Position numbers and translations under genes: made by a program
Part shown: piece after piece, positions 1-12,500 of the stretch
Numbering within the stretch: position 1 is the first letter of the stretch
Layout of the letters: each line of letters opens with the position of its first letter
NCBI RefSeq assembly: GCF_026151205.1
Contig: NC_087077.1
Location: 10,221,983-10,285,982, forward strand
Source of the DNA: Bolinopsis microptera
Lineage: Eukaryota > Ctenophora > Tentaculata > Lobata > Bolinopsidae
Length of the DNA stretch: 64,000 bases
Reading direction: 5' to 3'
The notes under the pieces: model-generated
What the model saw: only the letters and a program-made list of their open reading frames with translations
Told to the model about the DNA's origin: nothing
The model's database searches: none

Positions 1-2865
1 TTTCAGTAATTTTGGGATGGGCGTGGCCCCTGGGAGTGGCCTGAGTGGGTTGGGAGGTCGAAACTCGGTTTTTCTGATGGTTTGGGACAAGTACTAACTA
101 TTTAACCACCAAAACATGTTCCACCTACCCCGGAACATAAATGCACTACGGGGGTAAAGATTTTCGGTCTTGATTTTACCTAATTTTCAGTAATTTTGGG
201 ATGGGCGTGGCCCCTGGGAGTGGCCTGAGTGGGTTGGGAGGTCGAAACTCGGTTTTTCTGATGGTTTGGGACAAGTACTAACTATTTAACCACCAAAACA
301 TGTTCCACCTACCCCGGAACATAAATGCACTACGGGGGTAAAGATTTTCGGTCTTGATTTTACCTAATTCAGTATTTCAGTGATTTCAGTAATTTTGGGA
401 TGGGCGTGGCCCCTGGGAGTGGCCTGAGTGGGTTGGGAGGTCGAAACTCGGTTTTTCTGATGGTTTGGGACAAGTACTAACTATTTAACCACCAAAACAT
501 GTTCCACCTACCCCGGAACATAAATGCACTACGGGGGTAAAGATTTTCGGTCTTGATTTTACCTAATTTTCAGTAATTTTGGGATGGGCGTGGCCCCTGG
601 GAGTGGCCTGAGTGGGTTGGGAGGTCGAAACTCGGTTTTTCTGATGGTTTGGGACAAGTACTAACTATTTAACCACCAAAACATGTTCCACCTACCCCGG
701 AACATAAATGCACTACGGGGGTAAAGATTTTCGGTCTTGATTTTACCTAATTTTCAGTAATTTTGGGATGGGCGTGGCCTGAGTGGGTTGGGAGGTCGAA
801 ACTCGGTTTTTCTGATGGTTTGGGACAAGTACTAACTATTTAACCACCAAAACATGTTCCACCTACCTCGGAACATAAATGCACTACGGGGGTAAAGATT
901 TTCGGTCTTGATTTTACCTAATTTTCAGTAATTTCAGTGATTTCAGTAATTATGGGATGGGCGTGGCCCCTGGAAGTGGCCTGAGTGGGTTGGGAGGTCG
1001 AAACTTGGTTTTTCTGATGGTTTGGGACAAGTACTAACTATTTAACCACCAAAACATGTTCCACCTACCCCGGAACATAAATGCACTACGGGGGTAAAGA
1101 TTTTCGGTCTTGATTTTACCTAATTTTCAGTAATTTCAGTGATTTCAGTAATTATGGGATGGGCGTGGCCCCTGGGAGTGGCCTGAGTGGGTTGGGAGGT
1201 CGAAACTCGGTTTTTCTGATGGTTTGGGACAAGTACTAACTATTTAACCACCAAAACATGTTCCACCTACCCCGGAACATAAATGCACTACGGGGGTAAA
1301 GATTTTCGGTCTTGATTTTACCTAATTTTCAGTAATTTTGGGATGGGCGTGGCCCCTGGGAGTGGCCTGAGTGGGTTGGGAGGTCGAAACTCGGTTTTTC
1401 TGATGGTTTGGGACAAGTACTAACTATTTAACCACCAAAACATGTTCCACCTACCCCGGAACATAAATGCACTACGGGGGTAAAGATTTTCGGTCTTGAT
1501 TTTACCTAATTTTCAGTAATTTTGGGATGGGCGTGGCCCCTGGGAGTGGCCTGAGTGGGTTGGGAGGTCGAAACTCGGTTTTTCTGATGGTTTGGGACAA
1601 GTACTAACTATTTAACCACCAAAACATGTTCCACCTACCCCGGAACATAAATGCACTACGGGGGTAAAGATTTTCGGTCTTGATTTTACCTAATTTTCAG
1701 TAATTTCAGTGATTTCAGTAATTATTGGATGGGCGTGGCCCCTGGGAGTGGCCTGAGTGGGTTGGGAGGTCGAAACTCGGTTTTTCTGATGGTTTGGGAC
1801 AAGTACTAACTATTTAACCACCAAAACATGTTCCACCTACCCCGGAACATAAATGCACTACGGGGGTAAAGATTTTCGGTCTTGATTTTACCTGGATTTC
1901 AGTAATTTTGGGATGGGCGTGGCCCCTGGGAGTGGCCTGAGTGGGTTGGGAGGTCGAAACTCGGTTTTTCTGATGGTTTGGGACAAGTACTAACTATTTA
2001 ACCACCAAAACATGTTCCACCTACCCCGGAACATAAATGCACTACGGGGGTAAAGATTTTCGGTCTTGATTTTACCTAATTTTCAGTAATTTTGGGATGG
2101 GCGTGGCCCCTGGGAGTGGCCTGAGTGGGTTGGGAGGTCGAAACTCGGTTTTTCTGATGGTTTGGGACAAGTACTAACTATTTAACCACCAAAACATGTT
2201 CCACCTACCCCGGAACATAAATGCACTACGGGGGTAAAGATTTTCGGTCTTGATTTTACCTAATTTTCAGTAATTTTGGGATGGGCGTGGCCCCTGGGAG
2301 TGGCCTGAGTGGGTTGGGAGGTCGAAACTCGGTTTTTCTGATGGTTTGGGACAAGTACTAACTATTTAACCACCAAAACATGTTCCACCTACCCCGGAAC
2401 ATAAATGCACTACGGGGGTAAAGATTTTCGGTCTTGATTTTACCTAATTTTCAGTAATTTTGGGATGGGCGTGGCCCCTGGGAGTGGCCTGAGTGGGTTG
2501 GGAGGTCGAAACTCGGTTTTTCTGATGGTTTGGGACAAGTACTAACTATTTAACCACCAAAACATGTTCCACCTACCCCGGAACATAAATGCACTACGGG
2601 GGTAAAGATTTTCGGTCTTGATTTTACCTAATTTTCAGTAATTTTGGGATGGGCGTGGCCCCTGGGAGTGGCCTGAGTGGGTTGGGAGGTCGAAACTCGG
2701 TTTTTCTGATGGTTTGGGTCAAGTACTAACTATTTAACCACCAAAACATGTTCCACCTACCCCGGAACATAAATGCACTACGGGGGTAAAGATTTTCGGT
2801 CTTGATTTTACCTGGATTTCAGTAATTTTGGGATGGGCGTGGCCCCTGGGAGTGGCCTGAGTGGG
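1..2865. repeat. 184-bp tandem satellite array
   Basis: Head-to-tail copies of a unit that repeats every 184 bp. The GATGGGCG core recurs at 16, 200, 399, 583, 767, 956, 1158, 1342, 1526, 1728, 1912, 2096, 2280, 2464, 2648 and 2832. Most spacings are exactly 184; some are 199 or 202 because of a 15-18 bp insert rich in TTTCAGTGA, and the 767 copy has lost 13 bp. Copies are nearly identical by eye, which suggests recent homogenisation. The array starts before the window. No reading frame is conserved. Confidence 0.97.
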
Positions 2866-3026
2866 TCAAGAGGACGAAAATTGGTTTTTCTAATGACTTG
2901 GGACAGGTACTTCCTATTTAACCACCGAAAATGTTCCATAAACCCAGAAACACAAATCCCCTACAGGAGTAAAGATTCTCAGTTTGTATTTTAGGGGACT
3001 TCAGCTATTTTGGGATGGACGGCCTG
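2866..3026. repeat. decayed edge copies of the satellite
   Basis: The last satellite unit diverges abruptly after about 2865. It can still be aligned (GGTTTTTCTAATGACTTGGG, ATTTAACCACCGAAAATGTT), and a partial further copy starts near 3003 (TTTTGGGATGGACGGCCTGA). Mutated terminal copies next to unique sequence are typical of an array edge that homogenisation no longer reaches. Confidence 0.85.
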
Positions 3027-3590
3027 ATCCATTCAGCTGAATGGGGTTGGATGTGTTATTACGTTATTCATATCTTATTGTCTAAAAATACGAGCAGTTT
3101 ATTGAGAACTCTGACGGCTACCGTCGTAGATTCTACAATAATAAATATTGTCACGTACGTGCGGCGCGCAAAATCCACTACAAAATCCACTACACATTTC
3201 AGGGAAACGTCTTCTGAACAGAAGAACTCGATGCGCGCCGGAACTTCTCTTTTGAACGTAAGGCGCGGCAAATTTTAGTGTGATGAAATTTCGATTTTTC
3301 TGCAGTCGCACGTACACCCTTGCTGTAATTAGTGTTGATTTAAGGAAAATGACTGATGTTGTTTATTTGGACTCCACCCACATATTTGCTAACGTGGCAT
3401 GCAGTAAATGAAGCGCTTGAAAACCATGGATCGGTCGAAACCTCTTTTTGTACGTCGAAATTAAGTATTTCAAAAGTCGAAGTTGTGTGTTATGAGTAAG
3501 CTTCAAAATACAGTGTACACACAACCCACAAGGATCTACGTATGTGACTTCCAATACATAAACTTTTATATCTTCTTTATAGGATTAAAT
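3027..3590 (+). promoter_or_regulatory. presumed promoter and 5' UTR of the Rpn5 gene
   Basis: There is no supportable gene here. The stretch lies between the satellite edge and the Rpn5 start codon and must hold its promoter. A splice acceptor (TTCTTTATAG) at 3571-3582, eight bases before the ATG, suggests a 5' UTR intron, so the transcription start lies further upstream. Two GC-rich patches near 3160 and 3235 share GCGCGC-type sequence, but no TATA box or known operator could be assigned. Confidence 0.4.
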
Positions 3591-6500
3591 ATGGGTGACG
3601 AAGACAGAATGGTGAAGATGGAGGTGGACTACAGTGATACTGTGGATAAAGTCATACCGGAGTGCGAGACATTGGCGGCGGATAAGAAACTCAATGAAGC
3701 TATTGACAAGCTTCTTGTAGTAGAAAAACAAACTCGTGGGGTAATTTACTGATAACTTTGATGGTAGCTTCCATTTTATCTAAATGAATACTTGTCTATT
3801 TATTTCTCGATGAATATCTTATTTAAGTACTGTATTTTCAGGCAGGAGACGCAATATCAAGTAGCAAAGTGTTGGTTTGCATCGTAGCGCTGTGTTACAA
3901 AGTACAGGACTGGACACTGCTCAAAGAACATATAACATCTCTGTGCAAGAAACGAGGGCATTTCAAGCTGGCTGTCACGAAGATGGTCCAGAGATGCTGC
4001 GAGATGGTACCTGAAATTGAGGTACTGGAATGAGACATTATGACTATATTTGGTAGTACACGTGGAAATCTCAAAGCAGATGCAGCAAAAGCTGCTTTTA
4101 ACCATTGAATATCAGTGTTACTAGTACATGTTCATACTAACGTGTGCCCACTCACCATTTTGGGAGTTTTTCTCCCGACGAGTTAGCTTAGGCCATCAGC
4201 TTTTCCTGTGAAAACATCAGACGGCTTTAAATAAAGATATCGTGTTTTTATTTTTACCCAAGTGATCTTAGATCTTCGGGTTTTCAGGATAAAGAAAGAA
4301 AGATGGACCTAATAGAAGTGCTGAGGACAGTGACAGAAGGAAAGATATACGTTGAGAACGAGAGAGCACGTGTAACTCGTACTCTTGCTGCCATCTACGA
4401 GAAGGACGACGAGCCGGAAAAAGCTGCCAAAGTCTTACAGGAATTGCAGGTTGGAATCAAATTTCTTTCATTGATTTGGTTGATTTTTACGACTGCTCAT
4501 GATGTATTGTTTGTATTCGATATATTTCTCGATGCATTTGACATCACATCAACAGTCTACACGTATTTAGACTTCACTACAGCTACAGGTAGGGAGGTGA
4601 TGTTAATTCCTTGAAAAAATCAAGTCTGGAAGGACTTATAGATGGATAAAGTATAAACAGGAGTTGTGAAATATGTTCGTAATCATTTTCCTGCTACTCA
4701 TGAACAATCATTTGCTATTTTGAGAGTAATTTTGGGTTTTCTTGCATAAATGCACCCCCACTAGATAGTAGATACGTTTGTTATATTTCGTAATCTAGTG
4801 GAATAATTTTTGTTAAGTTATTTTTCCTAAACCTAGCGTCCCAGGTCGAAACATTCGGAACAATGGAGAAGAAAGAAAAGGTAGAGTTCATTCTCGAGCA
4901 AATGAGACTTTGTTTCGAGACCAAGGACTACATCAGGACCCAGATAATCAGCAAGAAGATCAGCATAAAGTATTTTGAGGGAGCTGACACGGAGGAGCTA
5001 AAGTTGCGGTACTATCGTCAGATGATCGACCTAAACCTCCATCACAAGGAGTATCTGGCAGTCAGCAAGAACTACCACGAGATCTACAACACCACCTCTG
5101 TTAAGGAAGAGGAGCAGAAATGGAAACAGGTTAGTTTTCATTCCTATCTCTTAACTGTGCCATTTTTCATAAATGATCGGGTTGTGTGACTCGATCACAT
5201 TATGTTTACGTCACGACACAGTTGTATAAATAATTAGATATGTGGCCAGATTAATAATGATGTATCCCTCCCGATAAATTTTCAAAAATAATGAAAAATA
5301 CATTAGAGATCAGAAAACTAAAAACAAAATTGCAAATAATACTTCACAAATAGATACAACTAATTCAGAATATTTACACAATGTGAATCTCAGTTAAAAC
5401 TTCAAGACTAAAGCTTAAGAATGTTCATTTGGTCATTGTTTCCTAAGATCAAGTCACTATAATAGGCCATTTATGAGTCCAAGCTCGCATCACATAATCT
5501 TCGAATGTCCTCTTCAGCTGCGCTAACATTCGCCGACCCTATTTGAAGTGCCACATAAACATAGCGTTGCAAATTTCGCAATCAAATTCAGGAATTTCTA
5601 GATCGCTGTGGCCAATTCGATATTTAAGTCCATCGATTTTGAATCGTCTGCTGAAATCGGGAGGTTCAATATACTATCTGATTTGTACCCATAATTTCTT
5701 TACCCTTCAAAATTAGGAAAATCTTCTCTTATCTTTACCCCAAAGCAATAAATAGCCTTGCAACAAGACTTATCCTTTTGTTCGCTACTACAACGCCTAC
5801 TCCAGGCCGCACAAGTACTACTTGCTATATTCATAACTCCATCCCTGCCGGCACATTCTTTCTTTTCCCATTCCTCAAGCAAGCATTTCCTACTCTTTTT
5901 CTTATAAGGTTCATCCGGGCATCGTTTCTTGTTCGGCTTTATCTCCTCTTCAGGTGCGATCACTACTTCAGGTGCAGTCTCTTCTTCAGGTGCGGTCTCT
6001 TCAGGTGCAGTCTCCTCTTCAGGTGCGATCTCCTCTTCAGGTGCGGTCTCTTCTTCAGGTGCGATCACTACGTCAGGTGCAGTCTCTTCTTCAGGTGCGA
6101 TCACTACGTCAGGTGCAGTCTCTTCTTCAGGTGCGGTCTCTTCTTCAGGTGTGATTACTACTTCGGGTGCAGTCTCTTCTTCAGGTGCGGTCTCTTCTTC
6201 AGTGGCGGACTCTTCTTCAGGTGCGGTCTCTTCTTCAGGTGCGATCACTACGTCGGGTGCAGTCTCTTCTTCAGGTGCGATCACTACGTCAGGTGCAGAC
6301 TCTTCTTCAGGTGCAGTCTCTTCTTCAGGTGCGATCACTACGTCAGGTGCAGTCTCTTCTTCAGGTACAGTCTCTTCTTCAGCTGCGGTCTCTTCTTCAG
6401 GTGCGGTCTCTTCTTCAGGTGCGATCACTACTTCAGGTGCGATCACTACGTCAGGCGCAGTCTCTCCTTCAGGTGCGGTCTCTTCTTCAGGTGCGGTCTC

Positions 6501-9500
6501 TTCTTCAGGTGCGATCACTACGTCAGGTACAGTCTCATCTTCAGGTGCGGTCTCTTCTTCAGTTGCGATCACTAATTCAGGTGCGGTCTCTTCTTCAGGT
6601 GCGGTCTCTTCTTCAGGTGCGATCACTACTTCAGGTGCGGTCTCTTCTTCAGGTGCGATCACTACGTCAGGTACAGTCTCTTCTTCAGGTGCGGTCTCAT
6701 CTTCAGTTGCGATCACTACTTCAGGTGCGGTCTCTTCTTCAGGTGCAGTCTCTTCTTCGGATGCGATCACTACTTCAGGTGCAGTCTCTTCTTCGGGTGC
6801 GGTCTCTTCTTCAGATGCGGTCTCTTCTTCAGGTGCGGTCTCTTTTTCAGGTGCGGTTTCTACTTCAGGTGTGGTCTCTTCTTCAGGTGTGGTCTCTTCT
6901 TCAGGTACGGTTTCTACTTCAGGTGCGGTCTCTTCTTCAGGTGCGGTCTCTTCTTCAGGTACGGTTTCTACTTCAGGTGCGGTCGCTACTTCAGGTGTGA
7001 TCTCTTCTTCAGGTACGATTTCTACTTCAGGTGCAGTCTCTTCTTCAGGCTCGGTCACTACTTCAGGTACGGTTTCTACTTCAGGGGTGGTCTCTTCTTC
7101 AGGTGCGATCACTACTTCAGGTGCGGTCTCTGGTAAAGGCTCTTCTTCAGCTGGTTTTTCTGTTGTTTCTTCAGGTTCCATGGCTTCTTCGTCTTCTGTG
7201 AGAACTGGTACAACTGTAGATGTCTCATTAGTTGGGAACGAAAAATCTTCTATAACTATATCTGTTACATCTTGGTCTGAGTCTTCAGTTGCAGTAGGAG
7301 CCTCATTAACAACTTTGGTTACTACTGGACCTGAAATGATTTCTTCTTCGGGCTCGGTCACTACTTCAGGTACGATTTCTACTTCAGGTGCAGTCTCTTC
7401 TTCAGGCTCGGTTACTACTTCAGGTGCGGTCTCTTCTTCAAGTGTGGTCTCTTCTTCAGGTGCGGTCTCTTCTTCAAGTGTGGTCTCTTCTTCAGGTGCG
7501 GTCTCTTCTTCAGTCGCGGTCTCTTCTTCAGGTGCGGTCTCTTTTTCAGGTGCGGTCTCTTTGTCTGGTAAAGGTTCTTTTGTTGTTTCTTCAGGTTCCA
7601 TGGCTTCTTCGTCTTCTGGGACTGATGCAACTTCTGTAGATATCTCATTAATTGGGAACACGTTCAGTTCGTCCAATCCTGATTCTTCAGTTGCAGTAGG
7701 AGCCTCATTAACCTCAGTAGGAGCCTCATTAACCTCAGTAGGAGCCTCAGGAGCCTCAGTAGGAGCCTCAGGAGCCTCGGTAGGAGCCTCAGGAGCCTCA
7801 GGAGCCTCGGTTACTACTGGACCTGTAGTGGTTTCTTTTTCGGGCACTTCTTTTGCATCGTCTTCACCGCCTCCCCCACCATCAGTCAGCTCTGTTTTCG
7901 GTTCTGCAGTTCCGTTCTCCACTGCAACACTATCCTTTGCTTTAGTGGTAGGTACCATTTCTACGTCAGATGTGGTATTTTCTTCAGGTGTGGTCTCTTC
8001 TTCAGTCTCTGTCACTACTGTGGTCGGTTGTGCACCTCCGTTCTCCGCTGCAACGCTATCCTCTGCTTTAGTGTGTGTCTTGGACAGGGACAGGGTCAGA
8101 ATAACGGCTATTGCTATGATTGTGATGAGAAGGAGTAGGGTCAGACCTATAACGATCTTGCTGCGACGGCTGTTCATCTCCGGCATCTAGAAACATTAAT
8201 AACATTAGAACAGTAATAAAACATAAGAACAATCAGAATATACGAACACGCGACCAAACCTTCTCCAAGCGATGAGAGGTTAGATGTGCATATTAGCACG
8301 CCCTAATTGGAAAATTGGGCGCCTCTACAAATAACCCGACTGCCATGCATGCAGCGGTACACTATGCCTGCGTTTTATGAGTGCCGATAATTTCAATAAA
8401 CGGAATCGGATACACATGGAAATTATTTGCATATTAAGAAGATATCTGATCAAACTCAATTGATTGTGACTCTCCTTGGTAAACATGGGTTGGAGCTCAA
8501 ATATAATTATTGAAATGCAAATTATTATGCGTAAGTTTATAGAGTTATTATCTGTCTAACACAGAAATAGAACAAACTAGCTGGAAACCAAGAAAGACTA
8601 ATTAAACCCTATAAATGTTACGTAATATTCTGACAAGCTTAAACTCGATAGTAAATAAACCCTCAAACACATAATGGCACCCGACCTACCAGACACAACA
8701 GTATAAAAGAAGAAAAGATAAACTAAGATCGGTCAAGTTGCCTCCCACACTCTAGGGAACCACGTGCCACCAAAATCGGCCGGGTCACGTGCACAGAAAA
8801 AGAAAGAGTACCTTTGTCCGGAGATAGAGCTAAAAACGCTCGTTGTTAATTGGGAGACAAAGACAGGCGAAGGGAGGTGCGTGTTCTGTTAAAGTGAGCG
8901 CTGTGATATACCACCCTCCTTAGTACAGCCTCCTTTCTCTGATTTATCATAATTATCCTATTTTAGCGAATACTTTAAATTTTTACCCGTCTCCATTCAG
9001 GTGTAATTACAGCCTGTCTTTTTCTTACAATGCCTTCATTAAACTTGGATTAGACTCATAATAGGGAGTTGGAAACAGTGTACATTTTCTCAAGCTAAAA
9101 TAAGTGATATTTTAACTGATAAAATAGGTGATATTTTAACTGATAAAATACGTGATATTTTAACTGATAAAATACGTGATATTTTAACTGATAAAATACG
9201 TGATATTTTAACTGATAAAATACGTGATATTTTAACTGATAAAATACGTGATATTTTAACTGATAAAATGCGTGATATTTTAACTGATAAAAAGGCAGAT
9301 TCGGTAATCTGTCGATGGTCAGTATTGGTCACCGCACACTTAACGCACACTTAAGACCATCGCCAGATTAACGAATTGCCAAACAGAATAGTGGTAGATG
9401 GGCACTGTCGGGATAGTTTACGAATATTCATTATAATTACATTATTATAATTACTCAAATTTGTGGGAAGCTGCCTGCAAATTAGTAAATGTCGTAAATT

Positions 9501-12500
9501 CATAATCGCTATAATTATGTTTACCTCCATTTTCACTCAACTTACGCACTTCCAGTTATTACTCGATTATGAGTTTAATTTGCAGGATTATTCTCCTAAG
9601 TGATCTCTAACATTGTCTCTAATTTCAACTTCTAATTTCAATCTTTATCTTATTCACTACAACCTCTAATTTCAATCTCTATCTCATTCGGTACAACTTC
9701 CAATTTCAATTCATCTATCTCATTCACTACGACCTCTAATTTCAATCTCTACCTCATTCGTTTCAACTTACAACCTCTAATTTTATAATCTAATTTAACT
9801 CTAAAACCTAAATCCGACCTCTATCTCAGGCATTGCAACGAGTTGTTCTGTATCTAATCCTGGCTGAGTACAACAACGAACAAAGCGACATGTTGGCAAG
9901 AATTAAAACTGACACCAACTTAGCCAAACTTCCTTACTATCAGTGAGTGTTTAACTTTAAATCTTTACAACAATTGTTTCAGAAAACAATCAAAAGAAGT
10001 CGCTTCTTAAATGCTCCAAGATCGAGTTGTTTGATAAACGGTGACTAATCTAAAAATCAAAACACCTGTAATACTGTAAATTAATTCACAGCATGACTAG
10101 AAAATGCACGTGGTTTACGCGGGTAGACTAAAATCACGGACAGGAATGCTTTTGATTTTATTGTTCGGAGGTCTGTGGTCGTCTCCTTCACACGCCTTTA
10201 GTCCTTATATTGTTGGCACATGATAATTCACCATTCACAAATAGTTGTGGATTATAGATGGTTTGTATTGTTCAGTCTCCAGAGAGTCACATACAACCAA
10301 GGTTATTGTCATGTGATAGGGTGATCTCATAGTCCATGGAGAACGATCGCATTTTAGAATCAAATCATAAAACAAAGTGAGCAAGCATGAAATAGAGTGG
10401 ACTACCATAGAAACCAGGAAAATGGTTATCCGGCATATATAACATAAAAAACATATTTAAACCTTTGCATTAGAATAGTTTACGATCCTAAAACTAAAAA
10501 CGGAGCTAACAACATTGGATACACTGGCTTTATGAGTCATGACACACACATGACAAGAGATTGCCCCATCTCACCGAGTTTATATTGCGGGATTAATGAT
10601 CACTTGATTTAATTTCCTCATAGTTTAAAAAGGTGAGTTAGAGAAAAATGCATATTATTTGATATATAGAAGACTAAATGAAAGGAATGACATTTCAATT
10701 TGAAATCATCAAAAAATATTCAAGAAGCAAATCAGAGAAATATGCCAAATGTTTATTGTAGATAATATGTATTGCTGAATACCATTAAGTAATTGGCAAA
10801 AGTTTACCGCTGCAACGGGGAAAAATTAGATGCACGATATCAAGCACCAACATCTATTGAAGACAGATTCGTTATTTTCGAAATTCCCTTGAACTAGTTT
10901 GAAAATATACAAATTTCGATTAATGGAATGAAGATGAACTGAAACCGAATATTAGTTATTCCTGATCTGTTAGTTTGTGAGTTAGTTAAACATTAGTACT
11001 CAACTAATTGAAATCCGTCTCAGACTAAAGCAAACTGTTTGGCCGTTTGCCCAATTTTTACAAGAGGTTTGATTGACCAGATCACACAGTCAGAGCACAG
11101 AGAAAAGCTTACTAGAATTTATTATGATCATGACATTTAGATGATCCCAGACCACACCTTAAACTATGAAGTCTACAATCAGCAAGACGAAAATGTAATT
11201 CAGACAATAACCACACAAAAATCACAATTAAATAAATTAACCACATTCCTCAAAATTTACCCCTTTTGTTTCCCTGAACCTGGGGTAAAATCTACTTTAC
11301 CTATAACCTCACTCTCCTTTACAGAAACGTGCTAATGTGCTTTGACACAGCCGAGTTGCTAAACTGGAGTATTCTGAAGAAGGTATACTCACAACACTTA
11401 AAATCAGAGACCGGTGAACCGGCCAGTCCACTGGACAAGGTGAGTCGTGGGTTTGCGGAGGGATTAGTTTGCTTGATTAGATTGTTTTAGTTTTAGATAA
11501 CCAAACTTATTAAATAATTACTTTGGTTATTCCTTACACTATTGTTGACGAAATAAAATCAGTTAGAGAAACATTGGAATGATGGTTGTACTTTACGTCA
11601 GTTATATTTTCACCTAACAAGTTAACTATCCTTGATTGTATGTATACATTCATTATGCTATTTATGTTATTTATTTTATTTATGCACGGATATTACACGA
11701 TCTTATTTCTGAAGTCCAAGTATAACAGCAGTAATTATCACCTTACTTTCACAAAAATACTGTATTGAGCAATGATAGAGACTAGAAACGAGGAATCTAG
11801 AAGGAGAACAATTGTGCAAGCAACTGACAAAAATTAAATCAAAACAGAAATAAATGAGTTTAAACGTTGGTACAAAAATAAAATTGGGCAAGACTGAAGA
11901 CAATATAATCAGATTAGCTTTAAGTTTAATACTTTAATAGAAAACAAACATTATCTTCTCTAACCACGAAATAAAAGCCTAGATTTAATTCTTGCGTATC
12001 GAATTCCAATGGCCTGATCATATCTACTTTTTCTGTGTATCGTGTAAGTGTGAATTCTAGCACAGTTAATCTGTCGTTACCCTGCTATGTATGTATTTTG
12101 AATGAGTATCAAATGAATTCGACGCAAACAATACAAAGTAAGATTTACAAGTACAAAAGAAGAATGTGGTTTGACAATTTAGGACATGATCTGTCAACTG
12201 AAGCGTGAAGACACTAACTAACTTATAACTGCGATGCTGGGAGGGTTAAATTTCCAACGAGATAAAAGATATGATTATGACATACAAAGATGAACAGGAG
12301 CTCTGATCTGTCTGTAGAAGATAAGAAATGAGATACAAGTATTTCAAGTATTTCATCAGCTTATCTAAAACCCGCCTCAAATTACCACTCTAAAAATGTT
12401 ATAGCATCACATTACCGTCTGTTTTACAGAAAATAGCAGCAGTGTATTTTAGTATTTCTCTGGTATGGCCCTACTGTCACTACGTATCCACACTTTGCAT

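Noticed and set aside
1-2865. CRISPR-like array
   Set aside because: Units are contiguous 184-bp copies without unique spacers, in a eukaryotic context.
3015-3278. 87-codon plus frame and opposing frames at the Rpn5 promoter
   Set aside because: No recognisable domain; overlaps decayed satellite and promoter sequence.
5929-8190. Long plus-strand frame (753 codons) opposite the acidic protein
   Set aside because: It consists almost only of the complement of the 18-bp repeats (Ser/Gly/Val), has no domain or membrane anchor, and is open only because the repeat lacks stops in several phases.
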